Of a DNA stretch of 64,000 nt, positions 32,954 to 42,449 are shown one piece after another. Source of the DNA: Typhlomys cinereus. Lineage: Eukaryota > Chordata > Mammalia > Rodentia > Platacanthomyidae. The first letter of the stretch is position 1. Each line of letters begins with the position of its first letter. Position numbers and translations under genes: made by a program. The notes under the pieces were generated by a model. The model ran no database searches and was not told where the DNA came from. It was given only the letters and a program-made list of their open reading frames with translations. Location: NCBI GenBank assembly GCA_023101885.1, contig JALPQD010000213.1, positions 3,668,168-3,732,167 on the forward strand. Direction: 5' to 3'.

Positions 32954-33824
32954 CAGGAGGGAGAGATGCCTGATGGTAGTCAGCTTGCTTTTTCCTCCAG
33001 TCGGGGACCTAAGGGCCTGGGACGGTCCTGGCCGTATGCAGGATGTATCTTTCCTGTTAACTGGGTGACTTTTTTGGGGGGCAGTTTCCTGCATTCTCTG
33101 GACTCAGCTCCCTTTCTGGAAAGTTCTGCATGGACGGGTTCTAAAATCCAATTAAGCTGACAATAAGGATTCATCACGTGGGAGGGGGGTAACTGGACTC
33201 TTCTTTCTCCACCGGAGGAGGGTCAGGAACCTGCACACGTGTCGTCCCGTGCTGAGCGGCAAAGGGAAGCAGCACAGTGAGAGAACGAGTCGCGAAGGAG
33301 GGAAGCAGAATATTCCTGAAGAAGGGGTCTTAAGGGCAAAGGCTCAGCAGGATCAGGGGTCCTAGGAAACAGGGGTAAATCAGGGAGAGGGCATGGAGGG
33401 GCCTTGGGCAGAGCTGGGAGCCCGTGGCAAGGGTGTGGAGGGCTGCAAGGACCATTTGGAGCGGTGGTGGAACCGAATTCTCGCGGGTCCGTTTCCAGAC
33501 GGACTTGATCCTTCACACGGGGGCCAACCAGCTTCTGTCACGCCCTTCGAAAGTGTCCACGAGGTGTCCCCTGGGGCCTGGGGACACTCAGGCCCTTTTT
33601 CCTGTGAGGCCAAGGCTTTCACCCCCCAGCCCCCTCCCCAGTCCAGCAGATGCTCTCTCGGCGATCCTTCGAGTTATGGCTGGTCCGACGAGCATGGCGC
33701 TTGTCTGTTTTGCTCAGGAGGGGGTTGGGGGGACGCTGTGCGCCACCTGGGTCCCACTTCCCCTTGTGGCCTTGGGGACTCAGTTTCCAACAGCGCCATG
33801 GCGCGCCTTTCACGGAGCCCCGGA
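32954..33824. other. Single-copy DNA
   Basis: 870 bp, GC-rich. Overlapping frames of 160-200 codons have no motif and continue into the AT-rich island at 33825, so they are judged to be chance. Confidence 0.45.
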
Positions 33825-34110
33825 TCACATGACAGCTCGTCTTCTCACGGTTGGCACAGCCACATTTTATCATCGAATTAGCAGGAATAACTGCAGTATT
33901 TTAGTGGCTGATTGGGAGCCGTATATTAGCCACTGTATTAATAAGCGCAGAGTGACAGAAGGCCAGCGAGAGCGAGAAAATGAGGCACCGTATTTATCCC
34001 CAGTGCAAAATCTTCTTTATTATTAAAGACGTTGGGTTAACTGAGGAGAGATTTAAGGCCTGCTGGTGGTTTTATTGGCTAATCAGCAGCCCAAGCTCTA
34101 GACCTCTCAC
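33825..34110. promoter_or_regulatory. Candidate conserved non-coding enhancer
   Basis: A dense run of developmental-type cores: ATCGAATTAGCAGG, CAGTATTTTAGTGGCTGATT, CTGTATTAATAAGCGC, TTTATTATTAAAGACG, GGGTTAACTGAG, TTTATTGGCTAATCAGC (an ATTGG core). It is single-copy, low in CpG-decay signs and abruptly AT-rich within GC-rich DNA. Enhancer function is inferred. Confidence 0.6.
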
Positions 34111-34430
34111 CTGGGGCTATTGGGGTTCTGGGAGAAGCCAGCGGAGGCTGCAGGTTGCAGATGTGGGGGTCGCTTGGCACCTCCCCCCAGTCTCCCCGCA
34201 ACTGGACCCTGGGCTGCTGATGGGAAACAGGCCGAGTCTCCTGTCCGTTTGGGGTTGAGCAAGGTAGACTCAGTGGGGGTCCTGCGGTGTCTGAGGGGAG
34301 ACCAGGCTTGGGGGGGGTTGCAAGAACAGGGCCTGACTGACTCAGTGGTCTTGGGCTGTGGAACACTAAGTCCCCGGTGAGCTGTTAAGTCTTCTGAGCG
34401 ATTTAGGAGGTAGAATGCAAGACTGGAGGA
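34111..34430. other. Single-copy DNA
   Basis: 320 bp, GC-rich, no feature seen. Confidence 0.4.
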
Positions 34431-34506
34431 AGGGCCGGGGGCGTAGCTCAGTGACAGAGCACTAGCCTGTCTTGCACAAGGTCCCGGGTTTGACCCCCAG
34501 CATCAC
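34431..34506 (+). mobile_element. ID element (tRNA-Ala/BC1-derived SINE)
   Basis: GGGGGCGTAGCTCAGTGACAG carries the A-box, and CCGGGTTTGACCCCCAGC the B-box. The tRNA-like head is followed by a short A-rich end (CATCACAACAGAGATAACAA). It lacks a tRNA 3' acceptor match, so it is not a tRNA gene. Confidence 0.88.
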
Positions 34507-34895
34507 AACAGAGATAACAAGGCCGGTACAAAGTCCAGTGATGGCTGGTAGCTGGTTAGGGGTCCCACCTGGGCCCAGTGCCCGGGATAGGCCAGCCCCC
34601 GCGAGTGACGGCTCTTCAGCTCCGGGCCAGCTCCTCCTCTTGCTGTTTGCCTGCGGGTCTCTTCAGCGTCCTCCTCGGGCTGCTTCTCTCTGGTGTTCTC
34701 AATGGTCAGGGATCGTGATCCCAGCAGTCCCTGGGAGAGAGGATGCGGGGGCACCGGGAGGGGACGACAAGGGCTCTGAAGCACTGCTGGCCCAGGCTGA
34801 CCTTTGACCTTCTGTTGTGAGGGCCATGTGATGTGTCTCCTTACTGCGCTCAGCTCCCATCTCTACCTCACAGGAGAACAGTAACAAGGACCAGA
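34507..34895. other. Single-copy DNA
   Basis: 390 bp, no feature recognised. Confidence 0.4.
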
Positions 34896-34952
34896 CATGA
34901 ATGAATGAATGAATGAATGAACAAATGCATGAATGAACAAATGAATGAACAC
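34896..34952. repeat. (GAAT)n microsatellite
   Basis: ATGAATGAATGAATGAATG with CAAATG interruptions. Confidence 0.9.
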
Positions 34953-35039
34953 TCGTGAAGGGTTTCATTTCTGTCATGTGGACGGCTCTATTATTTCTAG
35001 AAGACCCTGGCATACGTGGAGGCCTGTTAGTAGATTTTC

Positions 35040-35115
35040 CTTTCTGCAGACATTTGGCGCTACATAATGACAGTCCAGTGATGGTGAGGAGTAGGAGCTT
35101 AGTGAATGCTTGTCC
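35040..35115 (+). mobile_element. MIR/L2-type 3' end
   Basis: GAGTAGGAGCTTAGTGAATG, CTTGTCCAGTGAACGA matches the common end pattern 'gtaggtgctcaataaatgtt'. Confidence 0.45.
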
Positions 35116-35475
35116 AGTGAACGACCTGAAGACCTTCACCAGGGGTCCTGGTTTTTGTCAGGTCAGTTGATCTCACCCCGATGCCCAGTGCCGTGGACTC
35201 TCTAAAGATGGCAGTAGCCGGGTCAGAGGGGGAGAAGGTGACTCCTTAGCGTGGCCGGGAGTGTGGCAGTTGTGAACACAGCTTGCATTTCTCAGTCTCC
35301 TCGTGGGCGCTGGGGGGAGCTTCCGCCTCTTACCCCCCCCCAGCAGGCAGCCTCTGTCAAGCCTAGAACACCAGGCGTATGTGCGACTGAGAGCTGTCCA
35401 GCCATGGGGGACTGTCCACGTGCTGTTCTAGAGGACTTCGGCAAATCAATTGTGGATTTTTTTTTTTTTTTTGAA
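35116..35475. other. Single-copy DNA ending in poly(T)
   Basis: 360 bp without gene signal. A T-run at 35458-35472 directly precedes the LTR. Confidence 0.4.
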
Positions 35476-35972
35476 TGTCCAGGTTCTTGTGTTTGGGGGG
35501 ATTGAAGATTGAAACCAGAACACAAGGGCAAGGAAATAGAAGAGATCAAGGCAGATTTTATTAGAGGAGAGAAAGGATGGAACTCATGGACGTATAGTCC
35601 GTGAGGGGCAGATGTGGACCCCATGAGGGTCAAGGAGGCTGGCAGGTCAGGGGTATTTACAGCGTTAAGCAGGCCGGGAGAAGTGTCTTTTCTTACTGGT
35701 TAGCTCCAGTTTCTACAAACCTGATTGGAACATTTGGTCCCCTACATCTCATTGGTCTGTTTATGTCGGGGCCCAGCCCAGTTGATCTCATGACAAACCT
35801 CATGGTTGGGCTGTTTCTTAGCTTATCTGCGATGGAGAGCTCATCTCCATGTCCTTTCATGAGCAGAGGGCAGGGGGAAGTTGGAGACCTTACCTTTGTG
35901 GAAGATTAGAACCAGTTCTTTCAGGATAATACCAGCATTGGGGGATTATGACCTTCAAAGACCTTCCCAGCA
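35476..35972 (-). mobile_element. Solo ERV LTR, family Z
   Basis: Plus-strand start TGTCCAGGTTCTTGTG. A reversed polyadenylation region (CAGATTTTATTAGAGGAG) lies near 35550. Later blocks TGGTCCCCTACATCTCATTG, CTTTCATGAGCAGAGGGCAG and GGAAGATTAGAACCAG. It shares edges and several blocks with 38098-38586. Class II or III retroviral origin is likely, but the name is not assigned. The right edge is approximate. Confidence 0.75.
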
Positions 35973-36329
35973 TGGCCCTGTTCCGAAACTTGCTATAATT
36001 CTGGAGAGGGAAATCCCCTGCAGGAGAAGGGCTGGTAGACTCCAGGTCGTTTAGGAGTGCGGGTCCTTGTTTCCATCTTTGGGGGTCCCCTCAGTAGGAT
36101 CTGTGGAGCATCTGACTTGGTAGCCCCCTGGTTTGAATAGCCAGCATGAGAAGCCGTCAGTAAAATAAAGGTTGGCTTTGCTGCCCGCTGCGGCCCGTGT
36201 GTACGTAGAGGGGCATCGCAAGGGTCTCGGCACCTGGCAGCCCGTGGGGACAGTGAGGCCTTTACCTTCAGTGGTTAATTGAGCAGAGACAGGCAAGAAT
36301 CCAAGGCCCCGGCAGGGTTCAGTCATTGC
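35973..36329. other. Single-copy DNA
   Basis: About 360 bp between the LTR and the AT-rich island. No gene signal. Confidence 0.4.
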
Positions 36330-36990
36330 GGGGCTGAGGACCGGAAAATCTGGGCGATTGTTTATTGCTTCCATTTTTTATTATCAGCAAAACTTTAATT
36401 ACAGCTCTCACTAAAACCTACCACCTTCTGCCAGCATTTACAAGGCAATAAATTTCCCCTCCTCTCCCCGCGCAATCTGAACCTTCCAATAGGGCAGCGC
36501 ATGTGCACGGGAAGATATTGATTCCCCAAAGAAATTATAACAGCATTTGTTCTCAAGTAAACACACAGAGAGGCCATTATAACGTGGGGGAAGAGTCGAT
36601 TGTCTTTGCTTTATTAAACAACACAGCTCTCAATTGGAAGCACATCTAAATTATCAAGAGATTGGTAGAGTCGACAGGCAGCAAAGGCGAGGCTTGGCAC
36701 GAGGAGGTGAGAGGGAGACTTTGTTCCTCTCTCCGTGTTTCTCTCTTTCTCGTCAGACCACCCTGCGTCTCCCACCCTTCCCCGCTGCAACGTGCTCTTT
36801 AACATCCAAGGGGCATTGATCAAGGCTCTCGGCCAGAGGGCGGATGGCCTCCCGGGAGCTGGCAGACACGCTGAATGCACAAGACCTGCCAACTGGCTGA
36901 TGTCCCCGTGGATATTGGCAGACTGTAAGCAAAAGCCTTTTAAAAACTTCTCATTGTGTTCCTGGCAGGCAAAAAGGGTGGACGCACTCA
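36330..36990. promoter_or_regulatory. Candidate conserved non-coding enhancer, the largest in the window
   Basis: 660 bp single-copy. Its cores include GCGATTGTTTATTGCTTCC, TTTTTATTATCAGC, AACTTTAATTACAGCTC, GGCAATAAATTTCCC, AAGAAATTATAACAGC, GCCATTATAACGTGG, TGCTTTATTAAACAACAC and CTAAATTATCAAGAG. The right third (36700-36990) is less AT-rich but also repeat-free. Frames here have no codon bias. Enhancer role is inferred. Confidence 0.6.
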
Positions 36991-37194
36991 TCAGTCTAAT
37001 TTGGAAAGTGGTATCTGGCTCAGCGTTGCGTTGGAGCGCTCAGGAGTGCATCTCTCTCTGCAGAACAGGATGATGGGCCCTGACCCAGCCTCCAGGAGCT
37101 GACTGCAGGCAGAATGTTTTATCGTCCATGACTTTGTCTGTGGCTCCGCCAGAGCTGTGCAGAGATCAGAAGGGTCAAGGAAGCCCTGAATGGT

Positions 37195-37440
37195 GTAGGA
37201 ACATTACACACAGTTTACATAGAATGGTAAGGGGTACCCCGTTAAGAAAGAAGTAACTCCCTGGGCCTACTCTCCAATGATATGAAATAAGTTCATAAAG
37301 CATGGGGCGAAGTTAAATGCACTTCTTTGTCACGGGACTGTTAGGGTCTGTTAGTAATGCATTATGCATCCGCAAGAGGAGCAAATGAGACGTAAGACTC
37401 AGAAAAATATTTTAATAGAAATTCACACCTTGTAGGACCA
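37195..37440. promoter_or_regulatory. Candidate conserved non-coding element
   Basis: Includes GATATGAAATAAGTTCATAA, TTAGTAATGCATTATGCATC and AATATTTTAATAGAAATTC. Repeat-free and AT-rich. The preceding 200 bp (36991-37194) are featureless. Confidence 0.5.
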
Positions 37441-37565
37441 GGAGGCTTCTGGAAGATTCTCTGGGACGTATTGACCGTTGGGACTAGCTGGGCTAGATAG
37501 AGGAGGCTCTGGAATTTCCTCCTGTGTTGGGCTTGTAGAATCTGCCCTCTAAGCCAGTTGGGAGA

Positions 37566-37920
37566 GTGTTTTGGTCACTGCCCTCGTTGCTGTGACAGGG
37601 TGTCTGCAAAAAGCAACTTAAGGAAGGGTTTCTTCCGGCTCACTGTTTGAAGTTGCGGGCTGCTCTGATGGGACGTCCTGGCAGGAGCCCGAGGCAGCTG
37701 TCACATGGCATCCGCAGTCAGGAAGCAGAGAGAGGAAAGCTGGCGGAAGGCTCCATTTCTCCTTTTAATTCTGTCTGGGGCCCCAGGCTAAGGACAGATC
37801 CGCCCACATGCAGGGTGGGGCTTTCCACCTGGGTCAGTCCAGTCTAGAAACTCGGTCCTTCATACTTCCAAGAGGATTGTGAAGTTAGTGTCCATCCTGT
37901 CAGGTTGACAATCAATATCA
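37566..37920 (-). mobile_element. Solo LTR, family Y
   Basis: Reversed Y blocks: TGTTTTGGTCACTGCCCTCG start, AGCAACTTAAGGAAGGGTTTC, AGTCAGGAAGCAGAGAGAGG, CTTTTAATTCTGTCTGGGG and the GTTGACAATCAATATCAG end. Confidence 0.75.
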
Positions 37921-38097
37921 GTCATCTCAAGGAGGTGGCAAGAGACGTAGGCACATGAGAGAGGGATTCCCTTGGGGGGGGGAGAGAGAGAGAACACAAA
38001 CTGGAGGAACAAGGGTTGATGTGGTCGGGGCTCCTGGCCAGCTGATCTCCTGGTCAAGCTCGCTAGAATGGTACAGGGTCCCTCTGGGGTCTGTATG

Positions 38098-38586
38098 TGT
38101 CCAGGTTTTACGTTTTGGAGTTGAGGATTGAAACCAGAACACGCATAGAGGACTAAGGCAGAGTTTAGTGGAGGCGGAAGGAATGGAGCTCACGGATGCG
38201 AATCCGTGAGGGGCAAGAGAGCCCCGGAGAACTCACGGACTCCAGGTGAGGATACCATGATGGGCAAGCGAGTCGCCCAGGACTCACAGCCTCCAGAAAT
38301 GGAATCCATGAGGGGCAAGAGAAATGAAAGGAACCCGTAGATTCCAGATGTGGAGTCCCACGAGGGGCGAGAGGAAAGTAAGCTAGGAACTCCAGTTGAT
38401 CTTGTTTTAGCCTAACTCATGGCAGGGATTCTGTACACCGGAGAACTAATCTGCATCCCTTCATGAATAGAGAGTTGGGGGAAGTTGGCAACTTTATCTC
38501 TGTGAAGGATTAAATTAGGGTCTGTCTCTTCAGGGTCATCCTAGCCCTGGGAAGGACCTTCGAAACTCTCAGAGCCTGTCCCGGCA
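38098..38586 (-). mobile_element. Solo ERV LTR, family Z, with internal ~50-bp repeats
   Basis: Same family as 35476-35972, starting TGTCCAGGTTTTACG with the block TTGAAACCAGAACACGC. It contains four imperfect direct repeats starting at 38185, 38226, 38280 and 38330, each with an ACTCAC/ACCCGT start and a GAGGGGCAAGAG-like end. The 35476 copy has only one to one and a half such units. Repeats of this sort often lie in U3. Confidence 0.75.
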
Positions 38587-38599
38587 CGGCTGCTCTAAA

Positions 38600-38811
38600 A
38601 CCGTCTAAGGGTGACACCGGAAATCACTTCGGATTGCTGTATATCTCCTTTTTGCTTTGCTCTGGGGTTTCTTAGACTTCGTTTTTCAGAACCATAAGTG
38701 CAGACAGATGCCATATCTGCCTGGTGTTTTGACATTGGATCTGGTATCCAATCAGGTCCTTCTGCTTATGAGGCGGAGACTTAACCTCGGAACCATTTCT
38801 GCAGCCCAAAC
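38600..38811 (-). mobile_element. tRNA-derived SINE, subfamily B, diverged
   Basis: Subfamily B body (GTCTAAGGGTGACACCGG) and an inverted head (CGGAACCATTTCTGCAGCCC). It lacks a CA tail and abuts the LTR. Confidence 0.7.
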
Positions 38812-38824
38812 GTGTCTTACTTCC

Positions 38825-39105
38825 GTGATTGATGTGGGAAGGTCAGCTCATAGTGGGCGGGACAACTGTCTGCGCAGGTGGATAAAGATATAGGGAGCCA
38901 GTTGGAATCTGGCAAGCAGATTGATCTTGCCCCTCTGTTGATGTGAATATGGTGGGGCCAATACCCTGGGCTCTTGCTAGTAACCCCACTCTTCTCATCA
39001 TCTACTATAACTATAATGGGGAGCTTGAATAAACATCTCCTTGTTCCCCTCCATTGTTTGGGTTAGGAATTATTTGTACCCACGAAGTTGTGAGACGAAC
39101 GCAGA
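38825..39105 (+). mobile_element. Diverged solo LTR, probably family X
   Basis: Blocks in X order: AGTGGGCGGGACAACTG, CCAGTTGGAATCTGGCAAG, ATGGTGGGGCCAATACCCTG, AATAAACATCTCCTTGTTCC. Poor identity overall. Confidence 0.45.
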
Positions 39106-39123
39106 CACCCATTATTTTGCACT

Positions 39124-39235
39124 TGTCTTAGTTTCTTTTCCTGTTGTTGGGATAAAATACTCTGACAAAAGCAGCTTGGGGCGAATCGAAAGGCTTAAAA
39201 GCAGAAATAGATGCACGTAGAATCAGGGTGGGAGA
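39124..39235 (-). mobile_element. MaLR LTR 3'-end fragment
   Basis: TGTCTTAGTTTCTTTTCCTG, GGATAAAATACTCTGACAAA is the reversed end of a rodent MaLR LTR. Confidence 0.6.
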
Positions 39236-39239
39236 TTTT

Positions 39240-39430
39240 TTTTCCCACCTTATGCTAATGGAGAGAATTTTCTCATCTTTAAGTTTTTCTCATTAGAAAA
39301 GAAAGAAACTTTCTGGGGTTGATATGCTTTGTCTGCCAGCGAGCATTAGCAGCTGCCTGAATGAATGGATAAAGCGAATATATTAATGAGAAACGGATAC
39401 TGGGAGCCAGGCTTTCTCCCGGGGTTGGCT
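39240..39430. promoter_or_regulatory. Candidate conserved non-coding element
   Basis: TTATGCTAATGGAGAG, TTTTCTCATTAGAAAAG, GCGAATATATTAATGAGAAA and GAGCATTAGCAGC, with a CTCATTAG/CTAATGG symmetry. Repeat-free. Confidence 0.45.
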
Positions 39431-39449
39431 GCATCTGTGGTTTCTGTGT

Positions 39450-39712
39450 TGGGCAGCAGGACGGTTTTCTGAATCATGTGATGGCAAGGTCATAGCTCTC
39501 TCCAGTATTTTTTGTGAGCACCCTGCTTCTGATGTCTAGCTGTCTGGAAGAATTCAAGAATGCCACTTTCTAAGTTATCACACAGCCATGGGGTCTTAAC
39601 AGATGTGGTCTCACACTGCTTAGATATTCAACCACCAGAATTGTGAGCAAATAGATCTATGTTGCCTCTGGCATTTTGTTATAGCAATAGAACATGAACT
39701 AAGATATTGTCA
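39450..39712 (+). mobile_element. MLT1-like ancient MaLR LTR
   Basis: The end is characteristic: CCACCAGAATTGTGAGCAAA, TTTTGTTATAGCAATAGAAC, ATGAACTAAGATA. The 5' part is hard to place, so the left edge is a guess. Confidence 0.6.
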
Positions 39713-39739
39713 CAGTAAAGACAAAGAGCAAGACCACTG

Positions 39740-39740
<1 letters not shown>

Positions 39741-39785
<45 letters not shown>

Positions 39786-40163
39786 CGGTTACTCTTAACT
39801 ATTGCTGTGAGAGAACACCCAAAGGCAACCAACTTAAGGGAGAAAGGGAGGTTTATTCAGCTTACGGTTCCAGAGGGAAGGGACAGTCTCTCAAAGCAGA
39901 GGCGGCATGGCTGGCTGGCCAAAGCTGGAGGAGGCTAAGTCCCCGCAGACATCTTGGAAGCTGAGAGCTGCAGACTGCTTGCTGCAAAGGCTGACTTCTC
40001 CTGGAGCTAGGGTGGGACTAATCCACCTCAAGGCCCACCCCTTGTGACTGCCTTCCTCCAGCAAGGCTCCACCTCTCAAGTTGCCATGACCTTGCCAGAT
40101 ACATGAGACTGTGGAGGACACATTTCAAACCATGACAGTGTGTGTGTGTATTTGTGTGTGTAT
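39741..40163 (-). mobile_element. MaLR solo LTR (39781-40137) inserted in a (GT)n
   Basis: The LTR reads TGTAACGGTTACTC...AAACCATGACA on the plus strand. The GT tract (39741-39780) resumes at 40138, so the element split a microsatellite. It pairs closely with the plus-strand LTR at 16099-16461. Confidence 0.9.
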
Positions 40164-40559
40164 TAAGAAACTGATCTAGCTTACTTATCTGGTACCAGAG
40201 GAAAATGTACCTGAACCATCAGGATTTTTCTCAATTCATTTTTAAAAATTTGCTTTTTTTAAAACATTATTTTTTTTACAAAAGTTATTTTAGCTTAGAA
40301 TTTGTAAGGAAAATGAGATAAGCAAGAAGAAAAATAATTACTCACCGTCTAATCCCCAAGAGAACTATTAACTTATTATATTTCTTTTGGTCTTTTTCTT
40401 ATTTTCTGAAGCAAAATCTAGATGTATTATTATTACAGATGTTTTTAAAAAGAGAACATTTCAGCTGTCCTAAGGGGACAATTTAAAGTTAGCAAAGATC
40501 TAGGTTTAAACTATTTTATCTTTATTTTAGAATACTATTTACGGTTTTTTGTCTTGATT
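40164..40559. other. AT-rich DNA, possibly degraded L1 end
   Basis: 400 bp of AT-rich sequence with A/T runs (TTTGCTTTTTTTAAAACATT). It could be old L1 tail or conserved sequence; I cannot tell. Confidence 0.35.
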
Positions 40560-40860
40560 TTTCAATTTTATTTATTTTTCTAGTTTTACAAGGATATTGA
40601 GTACTTATCCCTGTTTCCCTCCATTCCCTCTCCCTCCCATCCCCTTTTCCTTCCTTCCCTTCATCAATCCATCCCACTCCCTCCCACCCTCCTGCCTATC
40701 TGCTTCTATGGGCCCCAGGGTTCCCTCTGGCTTGTCTACTCTTGTGGGGGTTCAGGCCTCTGTGGCATACCAAGTGGCCCCTCTTTGGGCCACCTCACTG
40801 ATAGGGGCATTTCCCTTCACTCATCCAGCTTTAGTCCCCAAGGTTTCCATTTGTCTTGAT
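40560..40860 (-). mobile_element. Probable L1 3'-UTR fragment
   Basis: A T-rich start (CAATTTTATTTATTTTTCTAG) leads to a pyrimidine block (CCTCCCATCCCCTTTTCC). GCTTCTATGGGCCCCAGG and CTCTTTGGGCCACCTCACTG follow. The order fits a reversed rodent L1 3' UTR; identity is modest. Confidence 0.45.
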
Positions 40861-41244
40861 TTTTATACCAATATGGAAAAAACACAAAAGTAGATTTCAG
40901 AGTGTAGCATCTCTTCAAATTAATACTTCCATTTGTGACAAAACAAATTTCCAATCTTTTTCCCATGTATATAAATTTTTTTACTATTATCCCCTCAAAC
41001 CAAGGCAGGCTGATATTCTCAGGAGCGGTGCTGTATTAGCAGCTACCAGCCCTGAGCTGAACTAAGGGGCTGTCTTTTATTGATCCAGTCCCTCACTTGC
41101 TTCATTTACTCCTTCTATTTATTTTGCCATTGGAAACAGTTTCATCCATCAGTTGGTTTTCTATATGTTGTGTCGCACATCCAGCTTTTTTCTTCTAGAA
41201 ATGATGGTGCGTTGAAGTAGGAGCGCTGAGCCAAGGGTCCGCTG
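40861..41244. other. AT-rich single-copy or unrecognised repeat DNA
   Basis: 380 bp; no family recognised. Confidence 0.35.
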
Positions 41245-41505
41245 GTCAGTCTTGATTGCCAACTCCACTGGACTGTATATAAAAAAGGAGATTAGTGAAG
41301 AACAAATGCAGGCGTGTCTGTGACCGAAGGGAGAAGACCCAGTTGGAGTGTGGGCGGGGCCACCTCCCAGGCTGAGGACCCAGATGGGAAAAAGGGAGAC
41401 AGAGGAAAGTCAGTGACCACAATCACGCCCTCTTACCACTTCCTGTCTCTCTTCTGTTGTGGTCCCTGATCCTTGAGGGGAGACGGTTAGATGTCCCACC
41501 TGGGG
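41245..41505 (+). mobile_element. Solo LTR, family Y, partial
   Basis: GTCAGTCTTGATTGCCAACTC start and GGGAGAAGACCCAGTTGG, GCTGAGGACCCAGATGGG blocks. The 3' end with AATAAA is missing. Confidence 0.5.
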
Positions 41506-41519
41506 CTGAAGCCCCACAG

Positions 41520-42060
41520 TCATGTGATGTCTGACAACCTCTACCCCTTTTAGGGTGCAGGCTGGGACCTGCATTGATTAGTTGGGTTTAACGGTAAGTA
41601 TTTAGGTGATATGGTGACTGTTTAGCAGAACAATAGTTGGTGGTCCCCTAGGACCTAAGAGCGCCCATCTACCTGTTCTTAGCCCTGTTTTCAGTTCCAG
41701 GCAGGCGTCCCTTCTCGTGCAGTGGGCTTTAAATCCAATTGGAAAGTGGTTGGTTGCTCCTGTGACATTCATGCCACCAGTGCGCCGACGGACACATCTT
41801 GCTGGTTCTGGTTCCTGCTGTAGCTCCCAGGCGTCACAGCTGGGTGAGGCTGCTGATGACCCTCCTAGCCTCGGCAGCCTGCATAGTGCCTTCCAGTACT
41901 GTGAAAGCTAGCCAGCGAAGGAGCAGCTTCCAGGGTAGTTCTCGCTGATTCTTCCTGTCCTGTGAGCAAAACATGCGTTGTCTTCAACAAATGCCTGACT
42001 TCTTTAGGTGAAGGTTCTTGTGCAAATTGTATGAGATCTGCCAGGACTTTCTCTGTTTGT
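41520..42060 (-). mobile_element. Probable older L1 3' region
   Basis: GGAAAGTGGTTGGTTGCTCC, TGACATTCATGCCACCAGTG, AGCCTGCATAGTGCCTTCC, ACTGTGAAAGCTAGCCAGCG and CTTCTTTAGGTGAAGGTTC recall a rodent L1 (Lx-type) 3' region from memory. Orientation is assumed from the neighbouring fragment. Confidence 0.4.
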
Positions 42061-42104
42061 TTTCTAATTAAAAAATCAAATTAAAAATTTAAATTGTGCA
42101 CACG

Positions 42105-42397
42105 CGTGTGCACATGCTATAAAGTGCATGTGTGTATGTGCTTGTATCTGCAGAGGTAGGGAAAGATGTCTAAGGTCAGCTCTATCACACTCTTCCTTAT
42201 TGGTTTGAGACAGGCCTCCCTCTGAACCCAAAGCCAGGCTGGCATACAGCCAGCCTCAGGGAACTTTCTGTCTCCTCCTCCATGGCTGTGGGATTGCACT
42301 TGCATGTGGAGCTGCACTGGGCTTCTTCTATGCATGTTAGGATTCTAATGCAGGTACTCATGCTTGCCTCCCATACTTGAGCCCTCACACACATGTG

Positions 42398-42428
<31 letters not shown>

Positions 42429-42440
42429 ACACACACAATA
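42105..42440 (-). mobile_element. Rodent composite SINE (B4/RSINE-like) with (CA)n
   Basis: B1-like inverted part (GTTTGAGACAGGCCTCCCTC, GGCTGTGGGATTGCACTTGC) followed by an ID-like head (TTCTAATGCAGGTACTCATG CTTGC) and a CA tract at 42398-42438. Confidence 0.5.
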
Positions 42441-42449
42441 ATCATAACT

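Noticed and set aside
33424..34026. 200-codon plus frame
   Set aside because: It runs into the AT-rich island with no codon bias and has no recognisable domain.
34431..34506. tRNA-Ala gene
   Set aside because: Has A- and B-boxes, but the sequence continues into an ID-type tail and lacks a full cloverleaf. ID elements derive from tRNA-Ala.
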